Notes: a model not told the origin generated them from the sequence alone. Shown: positions 10,830 to 22,654, counted from the first letter of the stretch. The stretch is DNA of 43,030 bases from Dimargaris cristalligena (GCA_027576995.1 JANBQC010000202.1:1-43030), one strand, 5' to 3'. Numbers and translations: made by a program.

Positions 10830-10899
10830 GGCCGGGAGTAGAAGGCCAGGGTAGTCCGCATTGCGAGGAAGTGGCCGGATAAGCTGAACCTTCCCGTGG

Positions 10900-11581
10900 C
10901 GCCGTTTGGGGGGCAGCCTATTGTATGGTTGGACTCGATGTTGGGAATAGGGCAACCGGGAGAATGGGAAGGAGAGAGAGAGATAGTAGAAAGTATGGTG
11001 CTGCTGGACCTAAAATGAGACGCATACAGCCCGAAAGCGGGAAACTGTAGGTGATACGGGCCGCGGTTCTCTCATTAATGTAATTTGAGTGGGTTGGTGG
11101 AATGAAAGAGCATATGACCTTCCACACTCTTCCTCCTGCTGGAATAAAGGCTTGGTGTATGTGTGGCCTGTACTTTTACCACAGCCACTCTCCTTTTTCT
11201 CCCTTGCCTCACGTCTTTCTCTACTGTCTAACCACCACGTCGCCCACCTTCCACTGCGTTTCTTTACCCAAGGCCAAAGAAACGCTACATACTCAATTAC
11301 CGGTGTAAACCTTAGACTGCCTTACACTCGCTTTATTCCGACTGTTCTCATTCCATCCGACCCCTCTCCGCCCTTTCGAAAACCCGTCAGCCGCAGTATA
11401 TTTCTCTCTCCCCACCAAGTAGCGGTAACACCCCGGCTCCTACATTCACCCCCTACCTTGGCCAGTCGTCGCTACATTCAGTTTTACTGAGGCATGTCTA
11501 TTGCGGTTATTTACATTACACCCAGCATATAGTTTAGTCTACAAGTCTTTTATCCCGCTCCCGAGGCCAACCATTAGCAAC
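10900..11581 (+). promoter_or_regulatory. Pyrimidine-rich upstream region of the 11582 gene
   Basis: The plus strand is CT-rich, especially 11150-11480, just before the start codon at 11582. The 133-codon frame at 11089-11490 is a low-complexity reading of this tract and is not called as a gene. Confidence 0.4.
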
Positions 11582-14321
11582 ATGATAGTATCCAACCCGC
11601 CCCCCTCGTTTCTCAACGACGAAGACAGCGATTCGCTGGGCGACGACGAATGGTAGGTCCTTGCTGATACTCTGTCTATGGGAGGGTGAAGGAATGCACT
11701 AGTGGCTGGCTATTCCCTAACCCTCGACCTTGAGCGGGGGTAGTCCGGGACAATATTCCTACTATTTTCCTACATAATGAACCCCTTTTTCTACTTCCCC
11801 ATTATCTCCAGCTGAATGGTAGCAAGGGGAGGAATACAACGGGTGATGCACTGGCCACAGTTGGGTAGGGGTCACCCACAGGTGTCTTGTTCTCTCTCTC
11901 ACCGGCCATTTCTCCCATTCCCACCACGTCCTACTTGGGTTTATTTGACATTACTGTGCCTTGTCACTGGTACTGTGCAATGGTGACACATGGAGAGATC
12001 ACTGTCTTATAGGCAATTCCTGTATTTTGGGCCTCCGCTGCAGTGGTCGAGCGGAGTCTACCCCTGACAACCCAACCCCCCCAGGGTGTCTATTTCTACG
12101 CCCACTCATCAGCCATGCTTAAAGAACCCGGCCCCCTGTTCCTGGTCCAATAGGGAGATGGATCCCCCTTCCCCTTCCTCAGCTGACCAGTTAGCTTAAT
12201 CGCAACCACTACTTGAACTTAAGGGTACGGCTGATACTCACTACAATTTAATACTGTACAATACACCCGTTTTCATTATCCCCCCCCATTTTAGGTTATA
12301 TTCACCCGACAAATCCTTTACCGCCACCCGGAATATCGAGCCGGTCGAATGGCTTCGACTGTCTGACCACGAAGACCTCGGCCAGGAGGATATGGACAAC
12401 TGTAGTAGTCGGGCGCCTAGCCGAGTCGGGACGATTGGCGATGGGGCTGATATCGGCGATACGATGTCGGTCATCACCACTGCCACTTCATCCACTACCG
12501 GCAGTGGCGAAAGTTCCAATGGAAGGCCGGGAAGCGTCTGTACGAGCGGATCCTTCCGGGAGCCCACTATGATCCAGCGGTTTCTGCAGGCCAAACAGCG
12601 GTACTCGGTTGACCATGACGATCGGGATGCTGATACGCGATCGGTGGTGTCGGGCCGTGAATCAATCATGTCGTATTTCGATGAGCCTGGTAGTGTAGTA
12701 AGTGCAGGTTTCCCCTTAACTACTCTCCTGTCTATCATTTTCCTACTGCACTATATCTCCTTGCAGTGTAATGCGGGAAATTATACCCCCCCCTCTACAC
12801 CACCTCCTATCCGAACATTCATATTTAGATCAAATTCATTATCAAGTACTAACCCCCATCTCCCTCACCCACCCCTACTATATTCCCCCCGAATAGGTGG
12901 CTCTGTCCGATCACCAGGACTATCACCTGCCCAAGTGGAAATACAATGGCCCCACCACCTCCGTTGACGAGGCCATTAAGAAGAGTAATGATAAATACGC
13001 CGATTACTTGAATAGCTGGCAAACTCACCAACACCCTTACCAGTCGGGACTTAGCCCCGAGAAACCTCTAGGTAGTCCCGGTCTGTCCAACCGCGATTCG
13101 ATGCGCGAACGCCTGCGTTTAAAGCCGTCCGATGTGGCCCGTTGGTCGTCGGGGGCTAATCCCAACGGCTCCCCTTCGATTCTGCCCCGTCATCCATCTA
13201 CTCAGTCTTTGCCAGGTGCCCTCCTCCTAAACCGAAGCCCTGTATCTCCTTCGGCTCCTGGAGCGGGCCTAGGTCTGGGTGTAGGCAAAGGTAAGGGAAG
13301 CGGCGATGGCTCCGGGACCCTTGGGCGGTCTCGCAACCGCACCCCGCAGCTGGCTGCTACGCTGGGGGCCCGCAAAGCGGCTCCGGCTAGCCCTACCATC
13401 AGTACGGTACTGACCAAAGTAGATAAGGCGACGGCTAATCGGGCTACTTTGCCCGCCCGTCTCCGCAATATTTCGGGCTTCCATGACGGGCGGTTGGTCG
13501 GTATGCGGGAATCTGATGCAGCGGGCTCGTTTACTCCGTCTACGGCCACACCGGGACTCCGACGCCAGTCCATCGGAGGTGGGCCCCGGCCGGTTCTGTC
13601 CCGCACCCTATCGGCCCAACCGCCCCCGACTGACCTAAACCCCTACGGTAGTTTGCCGGCCTTTCTCGCTCGCCGTCCCCCGCAAAATCGGCGAGGGTCC
13701 CTATCCAGTGTCCTAACCCCTCCCCTGTCGCCCATTACACTAGGTACCACCACCACCACCCATTCCAATCATTATTCCACCATCCCGTCCCCCCTTTCCC
13801 CCCGGGACCGATCAATGACCCCCGGTCGAACGCTCTATAACTCCCGCTCCCCCTCTTCCACATCTCCGCCCCCACAGCAGTACCAACCCCCCACCCCCCA
13901 AACCCCCCTGGCCCGGGTCGCTAGTTCGACGCTCCGTCCCCGGGCTTCCTCCCTATCCATGCGATCTCCGCCGCCCGTCCGAACCAAAAAATCCAATGAT
14001 AGTATCCGGTCCACCACCAGTATTCGCAGTGTGGCTACAACGGCCTCATCACGGCAACGGGTAAACCACACCACCAGCAATGGGGGCGGCAGCGTGACAT
14101 CGGGGGTACGGACTCGGAATCAATTGGGGGCAACCGGTCAAGGAATTGGGGGCGGGGGCTTGTCCACTACCCTCAATCAACTCGGTCGGCGTACTTCCCG
14201 GGCCGTGTCAACGACAACGGATGTGGCCACTGCCGTAACCACCCGAACTCCCGTGGCGGCCACGGGACGTTCTATCCCTCGTCCGAGTCCTACTTCACCG
14301 CGCTCCGGACATGCTTATTAG
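11582..14321 (+). CDS. Large basic, intrinsically disordered Ser/Pro-rich protein
   Basis: Three exons: 11582-11652, 12295-12697, 12897-14321, giving 632 residues with all phases consistent (donors GTAGGT and GTAAGT, acceptors TTTTAG and AATAG). Exon 1 reads an acidic start (FLNDEDSDSLGDDEW) and joins to LYSPDKSF. Residues about 80-150 carry a conserved-looking charged segment. Exon 3 opens with LSDHQDYHLPKWKYNG and EAIKKSNDKYADYLNSWQTH, the only part likely to fold. The remaining 400 residues are Ser/Pro/Thr/Arg-rich, with many SP and TP sites suited to proline-directed kinases. The composition resembles cytoskeletal or cell-polarity scaffolds, but no domain is recognised. The first intron (642 nt) is long and may hide a further exon. 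Confidence 0.72.
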
Positions 14322-14797
14322 TTAGGCATTAATTACACATGTGTGCTTCTCTCTCTATATCCCCCACCTTCTACCCGCTTTTTACACCACATATAATACT
14401 ATTGCACTTTTCTGTTATCGGCTCTTTTGAAGGACATATCTCCCACTAAATAACAATAATATCCCAAGAGGGAAACGTTCTGGTCCTCTCGACCACCTCC
14501 CTTGCTCTATGGATACATATTTACATAGTATTGCACTCTTCTACATACGCTTAGACCCGCTGGGCACTTGCTTTTTTATTATTTATATGTTACCCGTCCC
14601 CCCTGCTCTATCTATTAAATATTAATAAGGCCACCTCCTTTGGCCTTTGCTTAAATATGAACTACTATCAATATTTTGAACAACCATTCCAAACAACCCA
14701 GCCATAAATTAAAGGATATAACCACTTAACTTATAAGTTGGTAATCAACTCACCCCCCTGATAAATATCCGAGGATTGGTCAAAGGGGAAACCAAAG
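14322..14797. other. Intergenic 3' region
   Basis: AT-rich 3' flank of the 11582 gene. Nothing else is visible. Confidence 0.5.
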
Positions 14798-15028
14798 TTA
14801 GGTCGATCCAATTAGTCTGAAAATTCTTACAGTCGGGACATTTAGTTGGGGCCTGTTTGTTTCCAGCTTAGCGATCCTTCGTCGATCCATCACTGACTGG
14901 GTTTCAGCATGGGAAAAACGGGATAAGTGCCAATGAGAGCTCTCACCATCTCCATACCCGCTTTCCAATTTCCTCCGTATGGGTATTTCAACTTCCCCTC
15001 CCCCCGTCCAGTCTCCGTCAATGATCAA
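14798..15028 (-). CDS. Possible exon, unrecognised hydrophilic protein
   Basis: A minus-strand frame of about 70 codons reads LESGYGDGESSHWHLSRFSH and MDRRRIAKLETNRPQLNVPT, then meets a GTAAGA donor near 14830. There is no ATG at its 5' end, only TTG next to an (AAT)n repeat, so an upstream exon would be required. A possible last exon follows an acceptor near 14743 (GGELITNL then stop). It looks like protein, but the model is incomplete. Confidence 0.27.
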   Translation of the reverse strand: MIIDGDWTGGGEVEIPIRRKLESGYGDGESSHWHLSRFSHAETQSVMDRRRIAKLETNRPQLNVPTVRIFRLIGST

Positions 15029-15047
15029 ATAATAATAATAATAATAA
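15028..15047. repeat. (AAT)n microsatellite
   Basis: Uninterrupted AAT repeat of about 20 nt. Confidence 0.85.
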
Positions 15048-15624
15048 AATAGCCGAAGTGAATAACTTCACTAACTTGGCTGGCCCTAAACCTAATGGGC
15101 CAATATAGTTAGGTTGGTAATGATTCCTTTCGGAAATAGCTAGCTAAAATTAGCGCACCTGTTATGCAGCCGAAAGAGGTGTCGATACAGAGAGCAGGGC
15201 AAGTGCGAGTGGGGGGTCACAAGTGCTGAGGGCCGCATTGGCGCAAAGGGGGGGATTATCGTGACCCTATTATGCAGAGCATGTTTCGTTAGCTTCGGTG
15301 GATCATACGCATCATGTAGGCCTAAGTCATGGGGCGGTGATTAGTCGACTGACAAGCCCAAGTCCAAGCCATAGCAAGTAGGTAGTAAAAACTCCCGGGG
15401 GTACGCAGGACAATAGTGCATGGTAATCAGGTCGATTTTTCGGTACTGTTAAACCAATGGAGTTATGTAGCGGGGACATCCCAAAGAGAACTCCCCTCCC
15501 CCCCCATTGGTGCCTTCAGCCCGTTGCCTCATTTTAGAAATAACTATTAAATGTACTCCGTTACTCCACCCCTCCCTTTGGAAATGCCAATATTGAACTA
15601 CCCAAGGTATATTTTCTTCTATAA
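15048..15624. other. Intergenic, no gene assigned
   Basis: Balanced base composition and some open segments on the minus strand, but no start, splice pair or motif that I can support. Confidence 0.4.
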
Positions 15625-15767
15625 TCAACCATTTTCCGCATTGGGTAAAGTGTGGCTATAATTATGAGCGGCAGATATATTGGTCAGTTTGGTAGTCACG
15701 CTGTGCGCTTCAGACTCTATCAAGTGAAATTGATCATTGGTATTTGGTTTTTGATTCATTTTTTTAA
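15625..15767 (-). CDS. Possible small ORF or last exon, unrecognised
   Basis: ATG at 15767 to a TGA at 15625, about 47 codons. It reads a very hydrophilic peptide (NTNDQFHLIESEAHSVTTKL, then NISAAHNYSHTLPNAENG). The frame is also open further upstream, so this may be the last exon of a longer gene. No family recognised. The plus strand is open too. Confidence 0.25.
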
Positions 15768-15869
15768 AAAAGGTGAAATATCGCGAGAGACACGGACAAG
15801 CCTCGGCAAGTTTGGAATTATGGGTATGTGCACAAAGCACTGTGGTGTTAATCGATCAAATATTGACTA

Positions 15870-16317
15870 GAAGGGAGCTCTGTCATGTAATCGAACATAA
15901 TTAAAGGGTTTAGGATGATAAAGTACAGTGTAGCAAAGAGAAACAGAGAGATCAATGGGGCCAAAATCAAAGAAACTGAAATAAAAAAAGTCACGATACC
16001 CATTCGAGGGTTATATTAAATTAAACCCAGTGGTAAAATAAAGTCAGCCCTTGGATTGGGGGACGAATTGGGAAGGGTAGAGAGATTAAGGAAGTGTGTT
16101 ATCGGTGTAGAGGTGGTGGTGGTAGGTAAAGAAGTTTCGGGGACAACCAACTTGGGGATGTATAATAGTAGAAGCAGGATGGGAGGGGAGAGCCCGCTCC
16201 AACGAGAATAAAGCCATATCGCCCCTTACTTGATTGAATGGAGAGGCTTGGCAAGGACCGCGCCCTGTCGAAGGTGTGTGAGTATGGGCACAGAGGAAAA
16301 GACACCATATGGTGGAT
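15870..16317. other. 3' flank of the tetraspanin gene
   Basis: No independent gene. Short minus-strand frame 16099-16308 has no support. Confidence 0.45.
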
Positions 16318-17034
16318 CTACGGGTCGAGCCGCAAGTGGACTAATTTTTCGCTCGTTTTGATATACCGGCACAAATCCCGACTGGATAGATAAATCACCA
16401 AGCCGGACAGCATAGCGATGAACGAAATGACCACGAAGCCGAACACCACGGTATAGATATTCTGCAAGTAATTGGTGATGTAGAGTTCGAGGGGTACCGC
16501 ACAGCCGGTCAACTGGCCCAAGACCATGTCGGCACTATTGGCGCCTTCAGTAGAGGACAGGGCATCGAAAATACTCTGGCACGTGGGGGAGGGTGCGGGG
16601 AAGTCCGTGGGGGTGAGGTACCCGCAGCAGTGGCTGTATTCCTGGAAGTTGGCGCGCAGACCGTCGGACCAACTCTGCCATTTCGGATAATAATCGCCCT
16701 TGATATCCAACGTGCGGAACCACACCACGGCGCCCAGCACCATTTCGGCTACCTGAATGACCGCCGCGAGCCAGCAATAACTTAGCAGGAAATTCTTGCG
16801 CCGCGTGGGGTTCATGCTACCGACGTAGCCGACCAGGGCCACCAGGATGGACAAGCCGCCGCAGGAAATGCCGCCGAAAATCATGTCTTCTGTAATCACG
16901 ACATTACGCCGCGAGAAGGGGTGGAGGAGGTAGTAGACCATAAAGCCGATACCCATACCGCCGGTAAGCAATAGAATACAGTTGGTAACGAGAAACGAAA
17001 GCCGGACATTGGGGGGTAGGGAAAATTCCGACAT
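16318..17034 (-). CDS. Tetraspanin family membrane protein
   Basis: Intronless, 238 residues. The start at 17034 (MSEFSLPPN) places a short N-terminus before the first helix; an upstream in-frame ATG at 17127 would add an extra hydrophobic segment that does not fit the family. Four transmembrane helices lie at about 12-35, 51-72, 82-106 and 195-216. The large loop between helices 3 and 4 contains the diagnostic CCG motif (SHCCGY, residues 136-138), plus Cys 152 and Cys 178 for the second disulfide. The C-terminal tail is short and basic. Fungal tetraspanins organise plasma-membrane or vesicle domains, and some act in infection structures or polarity. Which fungal subfamily this is cannot be judged here. 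Confidence 0.88.
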   Translation of the reverse strand: MSEFSLPPNVRLSFLVTNCILLLTGGMGIGFMVYYLLHPFSRRNVVITEDMIFGGISCGGLSILVALVGYVGSMNPTRRKNFLLSYCWLAAVIQVAEMVLGAVVWFRTLDIKGDYYPKWQSWSDGLRANFQEYSHCCGYLTPTDFPAPSPTCQSIFDALSSTEGANSADMVLGQLTGCAVPLELYITNYLQNIYTVVFGFVVISFIAMLSGLVIYLSSRDLCRYIKTSEKLVHLRLDP

Positions 17035-17137
17035 TGTGATTAAGGGACTAAAAAGAGATATAGCAAGCACCAAAATAATGGAAACCCAAAGGGTCGGACA
17101 GAAAGACGAAGCAGAAAAATTAATCAATAATTAAAAA

Positions 17138-17170
17138 GATAGAAAGATAGATAGATAGAAAGAGAGAGAG
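17138..17170. repeat. GATA/GA simple repeat
   Basis: Run of GATA and GA units just upstream of the tetraspanin gene. Confidence 0.8.
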
Positions 17171-19240
17171 GCCCCAGGTAACGAACGTTGGGCGATGCGA
17201 TTGGTATTATGTGGCGGGTACGATGTGCAAGGTGCTCTGCGAGGAACTCTATTGCTCAAAGATTGGGAGTGGGGTTATGTGTCGGTAAAAATAATTATAA
17301 CAGCAGCACGGTGGAAGGGAGGGGGTGGAGTTCACTATGGATAAGTATAGACTAGTGAAAGTGAGACGCGGAAATCGGCAAGATTCTGCACAGTAATGAA
17401 AGGAAAAGTCGGTGGGTAGGTAGGTAAGGGGGGAGGGGTGGGAGAGATGTCGGTTGAGGTCGTAATTGCTATAAATATACAAGCCGGGTGGAATCAAGAC
17501 ATAACCCTAGCGGCCGGATAAATAGGTGGAATAATGTTGAGCCGTTTTACCAGGGATAGCCCAAGTTAAAAACAAAAAGGGGCGGTGGTAGCAAAATAAT
17601 AAACGAGGAGTTATGTACAGGGGGGTTGGGTGTGGAATGCGCAACTTGGGGACTAGGCATCACATGGAGTAGTTAGAAACGCGGGTGGACCAGCTGCCTG
17701 CGGTTTAGAATACCAATTGTGAGTTGGTGTATATATATGTGTGTGGAGGGAGATAATAATGATTAGGCCGAACAGGGCAAGTATATTATACTAAGCAATT
17801 AAAGGGAAAGGTGATAGCAAACTAATAATTGGATAAATACGTTTATCTGTAGGGGTACACATGCACAATAAACAGAGGGGAAATGATGACCTTTTAAAGG
17901 ATTGGAGCGAATGATGCTGATGGAAGGACCACCTTGCTGGAAAAAATAGACAGAAGGGAAATTCGGGTGATTATTGATGGGTAGTAAATCTCCGAGAATA
18001 GCATTCCAAATTAACCAGTGGTGGATTATTGGGCGTGCTATTGGAGGTGACCAGGGGGGGTTATAGGTGTAGGGCAATGGCTGGCCGCTTAGAAGGAAAG
18101 AGAGAGAGAGAAAAGTAGGTCAATCAACGAATGAAACGCAGGGTGTGTCGGTTGAAAGTGATCTTACCAACTAACCCAGTCAGACTTGGTTTGGTGTATG
18201 ACTATATAGCAGGCGAGTCGAAGGAGACGGACGGTGGATTTTCAAGTCGACGCTACAAAAGAGAAGGTGAGTGAGGGGGTTGGGAGTATATGAGTGGCTA
18301 TGGGATGTGGTAGAAGGAGCAGAGGCAAGGAAATCCAGTGCTTAAGTGGTAAGATTGGGGGGGCTAATGGCAAGGATAAGAGGGCGAGGAGCGAAGGGGG
18401 TGATCCCCGCGAGCTGTGGAATGGTGCTCACTAGCCTGGTGGGCGAAAGTGAAGCGTACACTGTTAGAAATCCCCACTTAGTCACTCTGTCCAAGTGAAC
18501 ACTATATAGAAGATTCGGAATGTGACGTGTAGGGGGAGGAGGATATGGGGGCCACACAGCTAGCTGGTCGCTAATATAGATAGATAAATAAATAAATGGA
18601 AGTGGGTCACAAGGTGTGCACTATTGCCACGCTATACTAAAAAATAGGCAGAGAATATAGTGAGTTCAACGATGCCAGTGTGAAGGCAGAGAAAATATTA
18701 CAGACAGCCAATATATAGTAAACAGCCAGCGGGAGGAGGCGGAGGCCAAGGCCAATTATATACATGGAGGGGGGAAGGTGGCCAAGCCAAAGCATTGGAC
18801 AGGAAGGAGGGAGAGAGGGGGGGCCCTGGTGGTTCCCGTGCCTGGCCAAAGCCGAGCCCAGTTCGTTATTGAAGTAGGGGGCGGGATACTGGCCAAAAAG
18901 GGGAAGGCCAAGCTGAAGTGTAGGTTTTACGGGGAGCAAGGGGGAAGGTGCCAAGGCACAGGGCCAATCTTTGAGGTCAGCGACCACATTAAACCCATGT
19001 ATCTCTGAGCATTCTCGTCCAAGCCAGCTGCAGCCAGCCCATTCCCTCCCCTTTGCCTCTACATATCCAGCCGCCTTGGTGACCCAAAGATAGATGGGTA
19101 GGTATAGCTCACAGACGTTGGTAATACCGCGGCTGTAATAAAGAGAGCGAGAGAAAAGGGAGACCACAGAGAACAGAGTGGTACAAAGAAAGGAGAGGGG
19201 CCCCCGGTCACATTGGCCCATTGACACTCACAATGACCCC
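17171..19240. other. 2 kb strongly purine-rich region
   Basis: The plus strand is rich in GGA, GGGG and AAG tracts, so the minus strand is CT-rich. It lies upstream of the minus-strand tetraspanin gene and is probably promoter and leader DNA, but it is unusually long. Open frames here (18637-19227 minus, 196 codons; 18778-19008 plus; 17799-18077 minus) show no domain, start context or splice support. Confidence 0.45.
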
Positions 19241-19491
19241 TTGTTAAGGTGATTGATGAGCTCGGTTCGGTCTCCGTCCTGGCCCTATTTCCTCCGTGGC
19301 TGCCGTTTTTTGTTCTTTACCTTGCTAATGCCCCTTTTAAAATTGGGAGTCCCTTTTGCCCGAGGAGGTATCTATCTATCCGCCCGAAGGGCCGAATAAA
19401 AAGGATTCGATGATATAGTGGCTGTATTTTTGACAAACATTCCGCTGATTTAGTCCCCCTTTGATTTTATTTTTGAAATGTAACGTAAAGA

Positions 19492-19680
19492 TTAAATAAA
19501 TGGCAGTCGCTCTTTAATAACTTTCGCGTATTCACACCCTCCCAACAATCCCCAAGCTTCGGTATTCACCGCATCAATAAAAACACCTGCTCCGCTCCGA
19601 GCGAAGCCGTCTCTTGCTTCCATATTTGTCTTCACGAACATCGAGATTGTGTCTCTGGCCTTAGTATTGCTATCCTTCAT
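19492..19680 (-). CDS. Small ORF, 62 residues, unrecognised
   Basis: Starts at a true ATG (19680) and ends at TAA (19492). It reads a balanced, soluble-looking peptide: KARDTISMFVKTNMEARDGF, GAGVFIDAVNTEAWGLLGG, VIKERLPFI. No signal peptide or membrane helix. It could be a small gene, the last exon of a larger one (an acceptor-like GTAG lies just upstream), or part of a decayed element, since mobile-element remnants lie 2-3 kb away. No family recognised. Confidence 0.32.
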   Translation of the reverse strand: MKDSNTKARDTISMFVKTNMEARDGFARSGAGVFIDAVNTEAWGLLGGCEYAKVIKERLPFI

Positions 19681-19699
19681 GCATCTACGATGATAATCA

Positions 19700-21831
19700 C
19701 CCTACAGCATGGAGGGGGGGGTATATATGAATACCAACGTGTTGAAGGGCAGGAAGCCAGATGCACAAAGACCTAGCCCCCCACCCCCATTGTAAGCCCT
19801 TCTCGTTCCCGCCTTCGTACCCTTCGAAAGTTTACATGGTGAGCTATGGGTGGGCTTGGCCTGGCGCATAATCACCCAACGAACGAGGGTTATTCGCCGA
19901 TTGCCACGGTGGCCGACTCGGGCCAGTGTATACTAAGTCTTATCATTGGTTGGGGTAGAAGTGGGAAGGTAGTACTAGCGGAGAAATGGTTACAGTTGTA
20001 CAGCCAGGTGGGTGTGGGTCGCTGGGGCTTCATTTATGGAGTTGCATACCAGCGTTCACTATTCTATTATTCCCCCCCTCCCCTTTCCATATAATCGATA
20101 CTCCAGACCATCTCCGAACTGGCCATTTGATCAAATGCCTTGGGCCATGCTGCCACGGTAGACCGGTGGGGATGGTCAGTCGAGCCAGTGGATATACGTT
20201 CGGTGACCATCGTAATTGAGGAGAATTTCCACAGTTATTTAATTTCCTAACCACAGTAGTTAATAGAACCTCGTATAGGTAACCTTTCATTTACAAGAAG
20301 GAAATAAGAAAAAAAACAAGAGCACGCGCGAGACGAGAGTCAGTCTCTCTAGGCCCAGGTATCATTTAACTAATATACTCATTACAGGACTCAGCTGAAT
20401 GCACACCCTGGCCTTGATATGAGCTAAATATAGATCCATGATGCGGTCTGAATATCGTGGCCATCAAAATTGCGAATATAGTGTCGCACCGAGTGTGAGC
20501 ATTAAAGAGAAAATATAGAGGGTCCAGACATTTTAGCCCCGGGATTGACCGTGTTGAAGCCAGAGAAGTAATCGTCAAAGAGCGGTTATAGGGCCAAAGG
20601 TAACGCATGTCGCCCCCCAAGGGTATACTGACACGGACAGACATAGCGGACCATCCGCCTATCCTTCCCGCCAATGTAAGCAGCAGGCGAAATGGCAGAA
20701 TAACAACGATCCGAGAGGTAACGCAGTCCAGATCAACCCCGTAATGCACCATAGGGAAGGGGAGAGGATGCCTATTTTTTTTTTACATGGAAACGAATAA
20801 TACACTATTTACAGTCACCTTTGGTTTCAATAAATTAAATTACATTTATTTCTGGCCTTCTCGGTGACTGAATGGAGGGATCTTGAGTCAACTACCCTGG
20901 TCAAGTCAGTATGGGTAGTGGTAATCCTGAGCCTTTTTATGGGCGGATCTTACTGGGAAATCAGCCGCAAAAGGAGGATTCTGCCGAGAAGCCTGTATAT
21001 TAGGCCTGGTCAACGCGCTGGTAAACCTAATCGAGACTCAAAGGTTGGCTGGTTTCTGCATCTGTTCACCGTAACGGGGGAGTCCAGAGATCGTATGCTG
21101 GATAAATCCGTGGAATCGACTTCACACGCAAATACTCATTTAGGGCCCATATCTTGAAATGTAAAAGCAGGGCAGGTGGAGTACCGTTATGTTTACTCCA
21201 TCGCCTAATTGGGAATTGGTCAGGGTGGTTGGGTGTGAGAGGGGGAAGTGATGCCAGAAGCGCCACAACTAACGTAAAATGTATACACTCCTTAATTTAA
21301 TCCGCTTTTTTCCAAAATAGTCTCCACAGGGTTACTGATTATAAGGAAAGAGGGACGAGATCAGGTAAAATAAGGCTAAAGTACGCGATCAAGCGACTCA
21401 AATGATCACCACAAGTAATCTTTCGAAATACCTGCTTTCCCTGCGAGCTTGTGACCTGACGTAGTGGTTAACCGAGTTGCCTTTTTTAGGTGTACTGAAA
21501 TAATATTCGAAATCGAAAATGGGTTTATATTGGCATATTCCAGCTTTGGTTCCAATTTTGGATATATTATTTACTATAAAGAGAGGCATATGTCGCAATG
21601 CTATTTGGAAGGGAATACAGGTGCGAGTTCAAGCAATAGAAAATAACAACGATATCTAAGTATTGCATCTAAACCATATGCCTAGTGATAATCAGGGGAA
21701 TCACGTCTATTTATAACTGTATATCCAATACATGGTAAAAAACTATAAGAATTTCTCAGTGATTCCAGTTTATGGTGCATGTGAAGTGTTGCTGAGATCT
21801 AAATTATGATTATGGATTAGTCATTTAGCTT
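19700..21831. other. Unresolved region with short coding-like pieces
   Basis: Contains several short segments that read like protein but carry stops or lack starts. At about 20424-20583 (minus) one frame reads FDDYFSGFNTVNPGAKMSG, then a stop, then SVRHYIRNFDGHDIQTASW. The 128-codon frame at 20366-20752 (minus) overlaps this in another frame. At 19846-20009 (plus) an ATG-started frame runs to a GTGGGT donor. I could not build any complete gene. A decayed gene or transposon, or a many-exon gene, are all possible. Confidence 0.35.
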
Positions 21832-21924
21832 TTGATTAGTCCATCAATTTATAGCACTCTGCCCTGTAGGGGGTTTGAACAGCTGATCCTTACAACAGTT
21901 ATTTACTACATAATAAATCAAGTT

Positions 21925-22150
21925 GAATGCTGCACTTCTTGGTGTTCCTCAAGACTATCCAAGGATGTCTCCTATATTTGGGGTTTCTATCGATTCCCAT
22001 TATTTAATTACAAGCAGTTAATATTCGCTAATTTCCTTTGTGTATATATAGGTATTCTGGCATGCCATGACCTACTAGAGGAAATATTCCGTATAAATGG
22101 CTCATCCTATGCATCATGTGTTTCTCTAAGTTCTTGGATGACTCAGTAAG
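21925..22150 (+). mobile_element. Remnant of a non-LTR (LINE-type) reverse transcriptase
   Basis: Two overlapping plus-strand frames carry pieces of the RT core in the right order. From about 21929 one frame reads LLGVPQDYPRMSPIFGVSID, matching the GxPQGxPLSPxLFxxxI block of RVT_1 proteins. From about 22050 a second frame reads CHDLLEEIFRINGSS, then YASCVSLSS where YADDxxLLS is expected. The catalytic Asp pair is lost, and a frameshift and stops separate the pieces, so it is inactive. Identification is by motif only. Confidence 0.5.
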
Positions 22151-22445
22151 CTGAAAATCTTTACATTTAGCAAGCCCTCGATCGATACAAATTCTAATTG
22201 TCTTTATTTAACAGTATGTGTAATAATTATGATCAATCCAGTTGTTGTGCCAATCACGTCTGAAAACGGGAAATGTGTTAAAATGGTGGGTTATAGATAT
22301 AGATAAATGATGATTTATTGAAAATAGTCGCAGGTAGTTTCCAGTACGACCCTGGTTTAAAATAATTGCTAAAGAAAATAAGAAAATTGAAGCTAGGAGA
22401 GGAATTGCCATTCACCCTGTGGGGAATGGCTAGATTATATATATA

Positions 22446-22640
22446 TCAACTATTACTACTATAACTACATAGCTCCTTAATGAGAAAGAGCATTGTGTCA
22501 CCGAGGTATGTGGTCAGAAAGTCTGCCACTCCAGTAGAATATAAAGAATTGAAAAGCTTGTACAGTCCGTCCTCTTTTGGAGGGAAGGTCCGAGACTGAA
22601 GAAAGTTAAATGTAGGAATTAATAGAGTTACTAAGGTCAT
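22446..22640 (-). CDS. Possible short ORF, unrecognised
   Basis: ATG at 22640 to a stop at 22446, 64 codons, reading RTFPPKEDGLYKLFNSLYS and GVADFLTTYLGDTMLFLIKE. It sits just outside the solo LTR. It may be part of the decayed elements here rather than a host gene. No family recognised. Confidence 0.22.
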   Translation of the reverse strand: MTLVTLLIPTFNFLQSRTFPPKEDGLYKLFNSLYSTGVADFLTTYLGDTMLFLIKELCSYSSNS

Positions 22641-22654
22641 GCTAGTCCGGCCAC

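Noticed and set aside
11089..11490. 133-codon frame before the 11582 gene
   Set aside because: Low-complexity Ser/Pro/Leu reading of a CT-rich tract with no domain; more likely promoter or leader.
13202..13606. 134-codon minus-strand frame
   Set aside because: Antisense shadow of exon 3 of the 11582 gene, whose frame is longer and spliced consistently.
17035..17127. 31-residue N-terminal extension of the tetraspanin
   Set aside because: Would add a fifth hydrophobic segment; the ATG at 17034 gives the family's normal topology.
18637..19227. 196-codon minus-strand frame
   Set aside because: Lies in a purine-rich tract, shows no domain, and composition explains the lack of stops.
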